Of a DNA stretch of 64,000 nt, positions 25,880 to 37,739 are shown piece after piece. The stretch lies in the NCBI GenBank assembly GCA_043228905.1, contig JBHGNT010000008.1, positions 7,130,001 through 7,194,000 on the forward strand. The letters are read 5' to 3'. The notes below the pieces were generated by a model, which saw only the letters and a list, made by a program, of their open reading frames with translations, was not told where the DNA came from and ran no database searches. Position 1 is the first letter of the stretch, and each line of letters begins with the position of its first letter. The translations under genes and the position numbers were made by a program. The stretch is from Azolla caroliniana. Lineage: Eukaryota > Polypodiophyta.

Positions 25880-27380
25880 GGTGGAGAAGAGGAGTAAATT
25901 TGAGCCACTACCACCTCGTTCATGGCATCTCGATTCCCTCCTGTCGCCTCCGACGCCGATACCCCTATGCAGCTTGAGTTCCCGCAACCTCATGAACGAC
26001 CACCCCCTTTCCAAATGGAGTAACTCCTGCAAGTCCTCTCCAACGCCATGCTTAAAATTAGCCATACAAATGAAGCTATGCTCTCCTTCCTCTCCTCTAA
26101 CAATGACCGCGCTCAAGATCGGCCAGATTGCAAGGTCCGCCCGAAGTCCTTCTCCGGCTTGCCTTCTAAGGATGTCGTAGCTTGGCTGAACCACTTCGAG
26201 ATGATCTCTAGTTACGATCGATGGTCTGACGAGCGCAAAGCTTTGGAAGTTTCTACCCTACTCGAAAATTTCGCCGCCACCTAGTATGTACAACAATCAA
26301 GCGAAGTGATAGAGAACTCAGTGATCCTCTGGGATCTCCACATGCAAAACTTTGCCCATCAAAATTCAGCCCAAACGGCGTTGCAACAACTCGAAACGTT
26401 GTAGCAACAAGCACATGAAGCCATGGGCCAATTTGATGTTCGCCTCAATCAACTCTTCGTTCACGCTGACCCTACCATGCCCGAGCATGTGAAGCTTTTC
26501 TTCTTATGGCCATGTTTGCGCCATGACATCACTCGCCGTGCTCGAGACCAAGGTCCCAAGACATTCAACGACGCCATCCTCATTGCCCAACGCATTGAAG
26601 ATTGTACATTATCCGGCTCCCAACCACGTTGGCCCCATCCATCATCGACTGACCTATGAGCCCAGTACCATGGAGCAGCCCCCATGAACGTTGATGTCCA
26701 AAACGTGTAGCTGCAGGCTCGCTGCAACCTTCTCAATCGCGATGGCCAAGGGTGCTTGAAGTGTTTCTACTAGCACTATTATGGACATGTCCGACGTCAT
26801 TGCCGGAAATTGCAACAACAATCTCACAAGAAACAAGTCTAGATAACCATGGCTGACACGACATTGTTGGCTGAGCTTCCAAGAAACTGACTTCTGGGGT
26901 GTTGATGGAAGAGCCATCCCGCCACATCTAAGCGTCCGCCTCTTCCAGTTCACAGGTATGCAGTGCTCTCGCCACCATCAATCACTCCACCCACATCATC
27001 TTATTAGAATCTGGTAGTAGTATCTCCTCCATTAGCACCGCCTTAGTTCACCAGTTAGGCCTACACACATTCACCGCTCCTTCCATCCAAGTCCTTTTTG
27101 GCAATCACCAACATCTATACCACTCTTGCACGCAAGCCCACTACACCTTCACCTTAGGCACTCTCATCTTCTCACACCACTTTTATGTCTTGCCCCACCA
27201 ACTCTTCCCCCTCTCCTTAGGTTGCGATTGGTTCCTCACACTTCGTGCTATGATTGATTTCAATGTCCACGAACTTCTTATCCCACATGCTCCCCCTATC
27301 CCCGTCCTACACGATAGCTCCCCTGTCCCCCACCTTAGCCAAGTCCAGATTACTGTCACGAACACACCAAGTGCGGACTA
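25880..27380 (+). pseudogene. Gypsy gag-protease relic (different family from the main nest)
   Basis: Reading frame 2 from about 26048 gives a Retrotrans_gag core: KSFSGLPSKDVVAWLNHFE, later RLNQLFVHADPTMPEHVK and FLWPCLRHDI. In-frame stops occur at about 26282, 26401 and 26657. Around 26750-26810 a broken zinc knuckle (CLKC, then GHVRRHC) follows. From about 26960 another frame shows a retropepsin-like stretch with LLESGSSISSISTALV, where the catalytic Asp of DSG is Glu. No reverse transcriptase follows. It is a truncated, dead gypsy element unlike the family that fills the rest of the window. Confidence 0.7.
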
Positions 27381-27599
27381 GGACAGAGCACAAATGATGG
27401 GGCTACGAATGACGGATGAACTTGGAGCTAGATGTGACGAGGCTAGGAACTCTAGATGTTGTGAGCGACATGAGGGCATGAAGACAGAAATAGAGATCAA
27501 GGAGACAAAGATGAGGTGAAACAAGAATACTAGATTGATGTGTCAATGACTAATGTTGAATCCCTTGAAAGGGACCAAGGATGTTCGAAGTATTTATAT

Positions 27600-27760
27600 A
27601 AATTCCAAGATTGAATATCTCTAGAATATACTCGAGAAATATCTCGAGAATATATCCGTTTAGAATATACCATAGAATAATTCTAGAATATACTAACGAT
27701 TAGAATATTCTCGAATGTACTACACACTAGACTCTATAATATATACAAGTTCACAATCGA
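27600..27760 (+). promoter_or_regulatory. Cluster of heat-shock-element-like GAA/TTC units
   Basis: The stretch contains many TAGAATAT and CTCGAGAATAT blocks. At 27702-27716 three contiguous pentamers AGAAT-ATTCT-CGAAT match the heat-shock element rule (nGAAn and nTTCn alternating). A two-unit match, ATTCT-AGAAT, lies at about 27680-27689. A TATA-like TATAATATATA follows at about 27735. It may be part of a retrotransposon LTR. Activity is not shown by sequence. Confidence 0.45.
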
Positions 27761-27984
27761 ATATGGACAGTTCACAAGCGTTTCCATATGGTTAACAAAA
27801 CACAATGTACGGTGTGTGTTAAAAGTCAAAGGTTTGAGTCTAGAATGTGAAATTATCCCCCCTCTTACGCCATCTTCTCAAACCGGTCGTTGGCTTAAGG
27901 GGATATTGTTGATGAAAATCTTAGACCACCTCCAAGTATTTTGTAAATCCTAGACAAGGAGTAACCCTTCCAGAAGACGAGGTA

Positions 27985-28345
27985 TTGAACACCAATGGGC
28001 ATGAGCGACCATGTGCGGTCCTCATGGGCAACACGAACACCAGCAGGCATGAGTGACCATGTCGCTCCTCGCCGAGAGTTGGAACATGACCACTAACGGG
28101 CGTGAGCGACCTTGTGTGGTCCTCACCGGGAACTGGAACATGAACAACAACATGCATGAGCGACGATGTCGGTCCTCGCCGGGATTTGGAACACGAAAAT
28201 AGCTGGAGTGAGTGACCATGTTCGATCCTCACCGGAGACTGGAACACGAATACCAACGGGCGTGTCTGACCATGTGTGGTCCTCACAGGGAATAAGAACA
28301 CCAACAGGCATGAGAGACCATGTCGGTTCTCGCAAGTCGGAAAAG
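27985..28345. repeat. ~48-54-bp minisatellite, about 7 units
   Basis: The core GAGCGACCATGTGCGGTCCT recurs with changes at about 28003, 28051, 28104, 28158, 28210, 28264 and 28312. Between cores lie GGAACACGAACACCAACGG-type links. The array lacks stops on the - strand, giving a spurious 175-residue open frame. The core resembles the conserved gypsy LTR-end motif GAGACCCCCGTGGTCC of this window, so the array may have arisen by amplification of an LTR end in copy C1. Confidence 0.7.
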
Positions 28346-29340
28346 GGAAGCTATGCATGAACAAGGCATTCAAAGCAGAACAAAGAGTCCAAGCAATGAC
28401 AAGATGGGAGGACCCTGTGGAAGAGAAGTCTAGCTTCGTCGAGGCCATGTGTCAAAACTACAACGTCCTAATTGAAGAGACATGAAAAAGACTAGATGAC
28501 CAATTAGGCTTTTCAAAGAAACATGACACACGAGAAGCTGTTTGAAGAAGGGAGGAATCATCACCGCCCCAAACGATAACCGAAAGAGGGAAGGAAAGAA
28601 TCGGACCAACGTTCAAACTATGCTCGGAGATAGAGCAATACACTGACCTTAAGCGTGTGATGGAAGAAAGGATCCTGGATAGCCGAATTGAGTTCACACT
28701 ACGGGAGATCTTAGGAATTGCAAAGAAAGAATTTCATGATGTCATCATTGACTTAATAAGAAGGAAGAGACTGACGCCAACTGAAGAAGGAACCAGACTG
28801 GAAAATGTCTCGACAAGCACTATAACAATGGAAGGTCTCGAAATTGAACAAAAATTTGTGGGTAGCCATTTCGCTAGGCCACATTGGGCTAGGGCCACTA
28901 CCGAGACACCGGTGTGGATGGGAGACTTGAAAGATCCGGTGGTGGCGCTCATTGATAATAGCTTGGAGATCAACCTCATGTCTCTTGACTTCTATCGGAA
29001 AGGTCGCTAGCCCATTAATACTAGACATGGGTGGAAGATTTGAGCGGCAACCAGGGCGATTGAAGAGCTTCATGGGGCCTGCCCTAACGTTAAGGTAACT
29101 ATTGGTGACATTGAGCATGATCAACACTTTTTTGTGTAGGAATCGGCGTCACATCTTATCATCCTTGGCGAGCCTTACATTATAGCATCCTGGATGGAGA
29201 CAAAGGTACTTGATAATGGTTCAACATATGAGCGGATACAAAGTCAAGATGGGACAAGCTCGGTTAAATTCCTCACCGTACGACCGAACCATGAAAGAAA
29301 TAGGCATAACTTAGGGCAAGAATCTAGGGAGGATTTTTAA
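28346..29340 (+). pseudogene. Gypsy copy C1: 3' gag and protease (defective)
   Basis: It opens with the gag C-terminal motif WEDPVEEKSSFVEAMCQNY, also seen in copy B. The protease region follows: ARPHWARATTETPVWMGD, VVALIDNSLEINLMSLDF, and QHFFV then HLIILGEPYI. The active-site block, DHGS in copy B, is DNSL here, so catalytic function is doubtful. In-frame stops occur after the active site at about 29008, 29041 and 29138. The gag N-terminus and zinc knuckle are missing and replaced by the minisatellite just upstream. Frame, order and wording match copies B and D, so family membership is firm. Confidence 0.8.
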
Positions 29341-29379
29341 TTCGGCCTATTAGGGAGAGGGACAACAATAGTCGGGGAC

Positions 29380-30335
29380 ATCTAACTATGTCCCCAATTC
29401 AGTGTAATAAAAGTTGTCACCCCATTAATGAAAATGAAGTCTTGTTTTTCGATTTGTATAGGGATATACCCTGACAGAAATAAAGGGGCCAAAAATTTAT
29501 AGCGTGTGACCTACTTGCCCGACATATACATGCATTGAAAATGAGGCTCTTTACCAATCACTCTGTGCCGCATCTTGCACAGAAGAATTTTAGATCTAAG
29601 CTAATTGTACATGACTATACATATTATGGAACAACAAGCGATGTGAAAGAAGTAGATGTAAAATTGTGTTTGGTTCTCATATTCTCTGTTGTCTGTGGGC
29701 CAAAATAGTATCATATGTGAAACGTAATAGGTATTAGGCAACAATAGGTAAAACAACCGAAAGCAATTAGAAGTAGCCAAAAAAAACACAGTCGTAAACG
29801 TGAAAGGAGAAGGAGCGTGCCAAGGAACATATATATAAGGAGCAACAGACTGAAGAAAAAGAGAGAGAGATATAGGAGAGAAGTCTGAGGTTATTACATA
29901 AAATATCATACTACAGTGTATCTATTACATTCCGGCAGATAGCCGCGTAACTGTAACCATTTCCCATTCTGTAATCTAAATAGTGTTGGCTCTATGTAAT
30001 GTCACTGTTAGCTTTTAATAATTGTTAAATAATTTAACTCTCCCTATTGTGTATACACAAACTGAGGCTTTCTCTTATGTAATCTGTAGGGTGTCATCTC
30101 GTTTCTTAAAAGCGATTTTGACCACCATGTACCACAGTCCTTTGGTTCGATTCCGGTTAGGAATCGAAGTTGTAGCCTCCGGAGAGAAGGCAACATTCTC
30201 AAAATCATATGGTTTTATGGTTGGGTACATAGCCTAATGTAAGATGTGCGAGCCTTCATAAATTTCCCAATTCGTATGATATTGGAATTATGAAAAGAGT
30301 CTGCATTAATTTCAAGGTATATCCAACAAGGGCAA
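29380..30335. other. Foreign segment inside gypsy C1, unidentified
   Basis: Copies B and D pass from protease to pol within roughly 350 bases, not counting a later LTR inserted into B. In C1 the two are separated by about 1.3 kb. Bases 29380-30335 show no domain; the - strand open frame at 29601-29909 is hydrophobic and unremarkable. The right part of the insert is the PPR fragment listed next. No clear terminal repeats or target duplication are visible. Confidence 0.45.
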
Positions 30336-30690
30336 GATCTTGAATAGCTGAAGTGTTACGAATGTATGCAAAGTGAGGGGCTTTCTCGTGATGTGATCTC
30401 ATTCTTTTTGCATTTGAAAGGCTTATGGAAACATAGCAGCTCTATACAAGGGTAAAAAATGCATGATATGATTCTCAACTCAAGGTTGCTGAAAAATAAT
30501 TTTATGCATGGAAATACCTTAGTGAATATGTATGCCAAATGTGGAGAGTTTGTAAAATCTCAAAAAGTGCTTCAAGAGCTTCCTATTCGAGATATAGTCT
30601 CTTGTAATGAATGCACTTATTGGTGGGTATGCTAAACAGGGTCAAGGCTGCAAAGTGTTGGATTGTTTAAAACAGATTCAGTCAACAGAA
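30336..30690 (+). pseudogene. Pentatricopeptide repeat (PLS-type PPR) gene fragment
   Basis: Broken frames carry PPR landmarks in the right order. RMYAK lies near 30360, then a GNIAALYKGKK-like stretch in a second frame, then FMHGNTLVNMYAKCGEF at about 30503-30554. ELPIRDIVSCN and, after a small frameshift, ALIGGYAKQGQG follow to about 30650. These match the plant PLS PPR pattern (LVNMYAKCG, DVVSWNALI, GYAQNG). It is about 115 codons with stops and frameshifts. It sits between the protease and pol of gypsy C1, so it is either captured host sequence or the remains of an older locus. Confidence 0.7.
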
Positions 30691-33600
30691 TGATTCCAAT
30701 AAAATCTGTCGCCTTATACACCGCCATCGAAGAATATGAACAAGGTGTCGCGACGGATGAAGTCGAAGTTAATACCAAATACAAGACTGTGGATAAGAAG
30801 GTCAAACCTGTGGCTGCTCCCTTGCTTGAAGATAGTTGGCAGCGAATAAAGGAGGTAGCGAGAGATCTGTGCCTTAGAAACCAGAAAGGAGTAGGGCATG
30901 TCATCGATGAAACTCGGAGGAAGCTCAAAATTGGTGGGGGTGAGTTTTTGCTTCCCAAAGAAGAGTCCAAGTTCCGGGAAATGTTGGAGCAACACGGGAA
31001 AGCATTTGCCTTTTGCCCACAAGAGATCGGATGTGTTGACCCAATGCTTGTGGAACCAATGGTTATCTTTACAATAACCCATGTGCCATGGAACTTGAAG
31101 CCAATTCCCATTCCAAGAGCTCAAACTCCAAGATTGCTAGAGCTGTTAAAAGAAAAGATTAGAATGGAAATCCTTGAGCCATCTAATGCGCCTTATTCAA
31201 ATAGGTGGTTCACAGTGCCGAAGAAGAATGGAGCGCTTCGATTTATCCAAGATTTGCAACTGGTAAACAAGGTCACCATTCGTAATGTTGGTATTGGACC
31301 TAGTGTTGATGAGTTTGCTGAAGCTTTTGTAGGAAGGTCGATTTACTCAATTGGAGACTTGTATTCTGGATACGACCAATTTCAATTATCTTTGGACAGT
31401 CGAGACATCACAACGATGCGGACTCCCATCGGGCTAGTAAGGATGTGCACATTACTGCAAGGGGCAACTAACTCAGTGGCCCACATGATGAATGCCATGA
31501 ACAAAGTACTAAGAGACTGCATCCCAAATATTACGATGCCTTTCCTCGATGATGTCCCTAAAAAGGGGTGCCTTGAATCAGAGAAGGATGAGTCTTTAGA
31601 TCAAGATGGATGTTGAAGATTTGTTTCAAACCATACTGAAGACTGTGGAAGAGTGCTAAAAAGACTAGAAGGTGCACGACTCACATTCTTCGGAGAAAAA
31701 TCAGCATTTGGCCAACGCGAGATCCTAGTAGTGGGACATCTTTGTGGACCATATGAACGGAAACCCTCTCCTGAGAAGGTGAATGCTATTCAAGAGATGC
31801 GAGAGGAATGTGGAACATAGACAAAGGTCTGAAGATTCTTAGGAGCATGTGTGTTCTACCACATTTGGATTCCACACTATGCTCATGTGGCTGAAACCTT
31901 GTATAGGTTACTAAAAAAAGGGAGAAAATTCAAATGGGAATCAGTACACACAAAGGTGATGAAGAGGTTAAAAGGGCTACTAATGGCAACACCAGCTTTA
32001 AGGAAAGCCATCTACAAAGAAGGGATGCCCATCTATATCACGGTAGATACGAGTCCAACGGGAATTGGATGGGTCATCAACCAAGAAGGAGAAGATAGCA
32101 CACGGTACGCCATCCGGTTCGGAGCAAAGGTCCTTTGCGAACAACAATGATGATACGCCCAAGTAAAGTGGAAACTCTGGGGTATAGTGTCTGCAGTGAA
32201 GGTAGACAAGCACGGGTCGGAGGTGGTAATTGAAATGGATTGCCTCCCAATCCTTGGGATGATCTCCAGATGTGCGACACTAGATCTGGCTATGCTAAGG
32301 TGGATCGCTTATATCAAGTCTTTGAACCCAGAGATCCGCCACATTGCTGGGAAGAACAACGTCATGGACGACATGCTGTCAAGAGCACGATTCGAGGATG
32401 AAAGTGCCATAGTTTCGGAAGATGAAGATGTCACCCTCGACTTCTTCAAGGAAACCCGACTGTCGTCAGAAGACAGAGGCATGCCAACCCTCCACGCTCT
32501 CAATGAGAATGAGTATGAAGGGGAGTGGTTGCTAATCAGGAGATTCTTGAGAACAATGATGGCGGATGCTTCATGGACGAAGGAGGAGGCTCTACAAGTA
32601 CGGAAGAAAGCTTACCAATACTTTCTGAAGGGAGGATTCCTTTGGTGGCATCCAAAGAGAAGGATAGGGATGCCAGGATAAGTAGTGGTGAAGAAAGAGG
32701 ACCAAACAACGTTGATGTCTGAATTCCACGAGAGTCCATGGGCAGGTCATAGAGGAACTGTGCAACGTTTGAAAAGCTAAAGGAGAAGTATTGGTGGCCG
32801 AGCATGTACAAAGATGTACTACATTTCATGTCCACATGCGAAAACTGCCAAGTACATTCGAACATACGTCACCGTGATGAGTGGTGACTAACATACCCAC
32901 TCACCATACACTTTAAATGGATGGTGGATCTGGTCTCGATGCCAATGGGAGTGGGACAGATGAAGTACTTGGTACTAGCGAGGGAAGACCTGAAAAACCT
33001 GGTAGAAGGACGAGGCTTAGCAAATAAGACGACAACATCCATATGCAAATTTTTGCTCGAAGAGGTCGTCTGCCAATATAGATGTGTGTGGGAAAGATAG
33101 TGGCCGATTGAGGGGAGTTAGATGCGCACGAAGCAATGGAGCTCTTCGAGCGACTAGGCCTAAAGCTCTCCCTCACAATTGCCTATAATCCGGAAGCAAA
33201 TGGGAAGATCGAGCGAGGGCATGGGCCGATAGTCAAACGTACGAGCATGCGATGGTCGAGTTGGGAATTGGCCGCGATTATTGCCCTATGCATTGTGGGC
33301 CGATAGAACTACGCACAGTTTTGTGACAGCTATATGCCAGCAGAGCTCATGTATGGATAGACGACGACATCCATATGCAAATTTCTGCTTGAAGAGGTCG
33401 TTTGCTGATACAGATGTGTGGGAAAGATAGTGGCCGACTGAGGGGAGTTAGATGCACACGAAGCAATGGAGCTCTTCGAGCAACTAGGCGTAAAGCTCTC
33501 CTTCACAGTTGCCTATAATCCAGAAGCAAATGGGAAGATCAAGCGAGGGCATGGGCCGATAGTCAAACGTACGAGCATGCGATGGTGGAGTTAGGAATTG

Positions 33601-34207
33601 GCCGCGATTATTGCCCTATGCATTGTGGGCCGATAGAGCTACGCACAGTTTTGTGACAGGCTATATACCAACAGAGCTCATGTATGGACAGAAACTAGTA
33701 ATGCCCATCGAGAGGACGATCGCCTCATGGGTAGCAATACCATGGGGGAATGAGATGAGCCGTGAAGAATTATTGGCGGCACGGATAAGGCAGCTTGAAA
33801 GAAGACCCGAAGATCTAGAGAACGCGCGAAAGATAATGGAGACAACCCGAGTGAAGAATAAGATTCGGTTCGATAAGACACACCGACTGCGTCCGAAGAA
33901 GATCGAAGAAGGAGATTGGGTATTGGTCTACGAAAACAACCTTGACAACCAACACAAGACGACAAGGAAGTTCGCAAGAAGGTGGTTCAGACCGTATGTG
34001 GTGATGAGTGCCAACGACAACGCCACCTACCACCTCGCAGAGCTAGACGGATCAAGGTTGGCCATACCCATTGCGGGGCAAAGAGTAAAGATATTCAAGA
34101 AAAGACAAGATGAGGGTCCTAACCTCGATGACCTCAACAATGAAGATAGTACGGCGGGAACCACAAACGTGAGCGAGGTCAATGAGGACGTGGAGGAAAT
34201 TGATTAA
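30686..34207 (+). pseudogene. Gypsy copy C1: pol (RT, RNase H, integrase), defective
   Basis: The reverse transcriptase region shows NRWFTVPKKNGALRFIQDL, SIYSIGDLYSGYDQFQL, SRDITTMRTPIGLVRMCTL and the catalytic FLDD box at 31542-31553. A stop at 31614-31616 and others near 31817 and 32148 break the frame. RNase H follows (ITVDTSPTGIGWVIN, then ETDC replaced by EMDC, then IRHIAGKNN). Integrase has the H2C2 zinc-binding region (HESPWAGH, then CENCQVH), YNPEANGKIERGH, and the C-terminal WFRPYVV module. No chromodomain is seen before the stop at 34205-34207. A 330-bp tandem duplication lies within integrase. Confidence 0.85.
33030..33690 (+). repeat. ~330-bp tandem duplication within C1 integrase
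   Basis: Bases 33030-33359 (starting ACGACAACATCCATATGC) recur from 33361 (ACGACGACATCCATATGC) with few changes. Both copies include GAGGGGAGTTAGATGC, AATCCGGAAGCAAATGGG and GGGCCGATAGTCAAACG. The copies abut at GGATAG|ACGACG. The duplication repeats the catalytic-core end of integrase out of frame, so it is another lesion of this copy. Confidence 0.85.
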
Positions 34208-34261
34208 TCACTGTAGCCGAAATCTCACACTCCTTGGCACATACCGGAAGACGTGTGGTTT

Positions 34262-35029
34262 GGTGGGGTTGGATGTCGTGAAGATTTTTGACAACAGTGT
34301 GAAAATCGCGTGGAACAAAGAAAATCAAGAAGGTGCAATGTGCACACGTTCATTGTACTTTTCACATGTAACTACTCGTACATGAGAGCTTGAATGAGGG
34401 ACATGGTCATCATGCATCACATGTGATGCATGAGCGCCAAATGGCAATCATGCATCACATGCATTTCATGCATTGCATGTGCCATGTCTTACACCCTCAC
34501 ATGCATCATATGTATGGGGGCATCTATATAAGAAGGAAAGGAAGGGAAAGTAAATCAAGTGATGTATGGAATTAATAAAATAATAATAAAAGCTTAGTTG
34601 TCTCATTGGCAATGTATCTCTTCTTTCAATTTTGAGGTCAAAGGTTCAAACCCGGAATTGGATTTCCCCCTCGTATCTGTCTATCTACCTTTAATACTTT
34701 CTCGCTTGCGCTAGTCCTTCCGGTCCAGAACACTGACGGTCCCACTTCATTCTCTTGTACGATCCTTTCAATCCACCATCAACATTTGTGGATAGAGGTC
34801 GGTGCTTGTCTGTGCACATCGCGACGTTTGGCACATTTGTCACGTGCTTCGCAACATCTTTGTGGTGCGGTAAATATTCTCTCTCTCTCTCTCTCTCCCT
34901 CTTTTCTCTCAGTCAACCCACACAAGTGTCTACAACAACAAGAACGAACCGATTGTAAACCTAAACGACTGATTCCTTACAACCACAAGTCACCCGATTC
35001 ATCCTCCTTGGTCAAAGACCCCAGTGGTC
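34262..35029 (+). mobile_element. C1 polypurine tract and truncated 3' LTR
   Basis: The purine run GGTGGGGTTGGA precedes the LTR start TGTCGTGAAGATTTTTG at 34274. A TATA-like CTATATAAGAAGG lies at about 34522. A tRNA-like module (GGTTCAAACCCGG box) is at about 34593-34665, and CT repeats lie at about 34880-34905. The family's LTR-end signature appears as GACCCCAGTGGTCCCG ending at 35029, but the last tens of bases (to CGACA) are missing where it joins the antisense copia gag. The right limit is inferred. Confidence 0.65.
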
Positions 35030-35800
35030 CCGTTCAACCGACCCGTAGGTGCGGATTTCCACGACAACGCGCTTCTTCCAGCACTCGCTCTCCCGGTGGC
35101 CTTTCTTGCCACAATACTAGCATTCCGCGTCGGCTTTCGATTGCCTCGACTCCCCCTGCTTGTGGAGAGTCTGGAACTGCTGTCGGCACTATCTCTGTGC
35201 CCCCGATTCTGCTCTTGCCGTCCGCCGCTATTGCGTGCCGACCCACCTCGTCCTCCACATTCACGGGGCCAATCCGCCTCTGTGTATAACATCCGACTGT
35301 CCGATTGAGTGGTCCTTGACCCACTCGCGTGGTTTTCTTCGACCATCAACATCGATTGCAGGTCGAAGAAGGACAATGGTTTCACCGGAGTGCAAATTGC
35401 TGTCCGGATTGGCTTGTACCGTTGTGCTAGACCATGGAGCCAGATCTGGACCATCTCGTCTTCGTCCACTGTCACATTGATGGAACCGAGCATTTCACAG
35501 ATCTCCTTTATCCTGGTGGTATAGTCGGTGACCGACATGTCCCATTGTTGTATACTGTTGAGCTCTTGTTGAAGATGCAACTTCCAACGTGGTACTTGCA
35601 ACGAAAATCTTTTGGAGATTTTCCCAGGCCTCTTTCGGCGTTTTTGCATCCCTGATGTAGCCGAGCATCTAGTCGTGCACACAGGACGTGAGGCAGTACA
35701 ACACTCTGCTCGCTCCTTGCTCCCATGCCGAGAAGTCCTCATGTAGCTCCAGTATCCGTGCCCTAGCAGGTACTGGTGCATTTTATACGACTAGGACCCA
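34999..35800 (-). pseudogene. Copia gag fragment (UBN2-type), antisense
   Basis: Read on the - strand: LNSIQQWDMSVTDYTTRIKE, then EMLGSINVTVDEDEMVQIWL and TPVKPLSFFDLQSMLMVEE. This is the retrotransposon gag (UBN2) pattern of plant copia elements. The region before it and the zinc knuckle after it (CWYCGKKGHRESEC, in another frame) are frameshifted. The 3' continuation of the element (protease to RNase H) is absent, because the fragment ends against the gypsy LTR at about 35029. Confidence 0.75.
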
Positions 35801-35876
35801 TAGTTGCTCCGGTTGACCAGTGATTAGGGTTTGTCTGTTTCAAGAAGTTGTCGGCAGTAGAGGTTCTCAACCCTCA

Positions 35877-35889
35877 CTCTCTGATACCA
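35877..35889 (-). other. Copia primer-binding site (initiator-Met type)
   Basis: The - strand reads TGGTATCAGAGAG directly after the LTR end TTTTACA. This is the classic plant copia site pairing with the 3' end of initiator methionine tRNA. It fixes the neighbouring LTR as the 5' LTR of the antisense gag fragment. Confidence 0.85.
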
Positions 35890-36312
35890 TGTAAAAGTTA
35901 ATATGCAGAAGCTTAGAAAAACCAGCTCAATTGGTTAACAATAGTAAAACAAAAATGAAGGTTTAATGGAAGCTTAAGAATACACAGTACACGGGAGAGA
36001 CAGAGAGAGCAGAATAACATAAACTCAATTCAAAATAATCCCAGTCTATGTATACAAATGTCCTATAGAACACTTTTTATACAAGTCCTTAAAAGGACTA
36101 ACAAAAGTACTAACAAATACTTCAATGCTCATACGAGCGATTGACACTAACTCCAAGGAATTTGCCTACGTACTAGGCTAAGATTGTAGACTTCTAAAGG
36201 CCTATCGGTTACAATCCGATCCGTCTTTCTGATGCGGTTCTCCGTTCCGGATGCTGTTCTGGTTTCGGCTTATTCAGTGGACTCGGATCCGGTTGACCTT
36301 GTCCGCTCAACA
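35890..36312 (-). mobile_element. Copia 5' LTR, 423 bp
   Basis: On the - strand it begins TGTTGAGCGGACAAGG and ends TTACA just before the primer-binding site. It carries a TATA-like TTGTATAAAAAG motif (+ strand about 36074-36085). Length and internal landmarks (GACACTAACTCC, TTCAATGCTCATACGAGC) match the solo LTR at 50183-50606, so both belong to one copia family. Confidence 0.8.
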
Positions 36313-37739
36313 CACACAAAGGGAGAAAGAGAGCAACAACGAACCATCTAACAGTAACCTAGTACCCTAGAGGATAAAGACAAAATCAGAGTGTGAAGAA
36401 AACTAGAAGAAGAAGAAGAAATTGAAACATATAGATGGAAAGGAGGGGAAAAACAACAGAAGCCAAAAAATAAAAGAAATAAAGAAATATAACAGAAAAA
36501 AAGAAATAATAATAATAATAATAAAGAGAGACAAGGGCATTTGAGAAAAAATCATAAACATGGGGGCACCGACTTAATTTTAAAAACTCATAAACGTGGA
36601 GAAAATAGACGAGATTGATTCACAATAACTTACAAAATATAAGGAAGAATACACATACACACAACGTTTTTTGAAGACCCGAAGGATGATAACAAAGTTC
36701 GTGAGGTGACAGAATGGGAATGTTCGTGTTGTTGAATATTTGCTGACCGAATGGGATGTTCGAGTCAAGCGTTATGATCAAGGGAGTTGATCAATGAGAA
36801 GGCCGATGAAGTTTCCGGTCGATTAGAGATTATCTTTCTTCCTCTATTTCTTGCTTTTCATATTTGTCCAAATCCCCTTAGCCATTCACATTAATCACTC
36901 ACTCACACCTCTTCTTATTTGTCCACATGCACACATGTGTGCATATGTTCACATATGTATCTATTCACACCCACAATTACACTTATGCACATTTATACAT
37001 ACACAACAACAACATTAAGTCTTTCACCCTCACTCGTCATACTTATAAATCTCCCGTACATCCCATACGGTAACACATTATGGCACGCTCGTGGGACAAT
37101 GCCTTGCACGGGTGAACCCACATGCCTTCAATAAACACGAATATCGGTCCTTGGACCAGAACTCCCTTGGTCTTCTTCTATCGCGTTGGTCGGAACTCCA
37201 TCGACCGGAACACGCGTAACACGAACACAAACTCAACGACACAAACCTCTCGCTCGGTCAGAACATCCTCGAGCATAGAAACTTCGGTACTCTTTTTCTA
37301 GTCTTACAATGATGCTGTGTGTATGTATGTGTATGTGTTTTTATTTTATGTGAGTTTACAAATTTTTTGTATTTGCCCTCATATTTTTGAGATTCTAGAT
37401 AATGCCCTTCAAGTTTTTGAAATTTGTGGGTGTGCCCTCTCTCTCTCTTTCTTTCATTATTTACCTTTGCTTTCTGTCTTCCTGTCTCCTTCATGACCCT
37501 GCCTCTGCTCCCAGTTCTGCTTCACTCCGTCTCCTCCTGCGATTTCTTCTGCAACCAACAAAATCTCATCTCCTCTTCTTTCTCTGTCTTTTTGTTTCAT
37601 TCCTTTTCCCTTCTTCCCCATTCCAATTTCTCTCCTTCTATTCGGTCCTCTCTGGTGCTCTTCTGTCTTCTTCTTCTGGTCCGCTTCATCGTCTTCACAG
37701 TCTTGTTTGTCTCTGTCTGGCTGTCTGTTGGTTTGCACT
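36313..37739. other. Unclassified AT-rich DNA, no gene seen
   Basis: This contains A-rich and (AAT)n-like DNA at about 36500-36525, CACA-rich DNA at about 36900-37020, and pyrimidine-rich DNA at 37430-37740. No conserved protein motif is visible. The open frame beginning at 37402 runs through pyrimidine-rich DNA into the following repeat and is not credible as a gene. Confidence 0.45.

Noticed and set aside
27921-28448. 175-codon - strand open frame with internal repeats
   Set aside because: It is produced by the 48-54-bp minisatellite.
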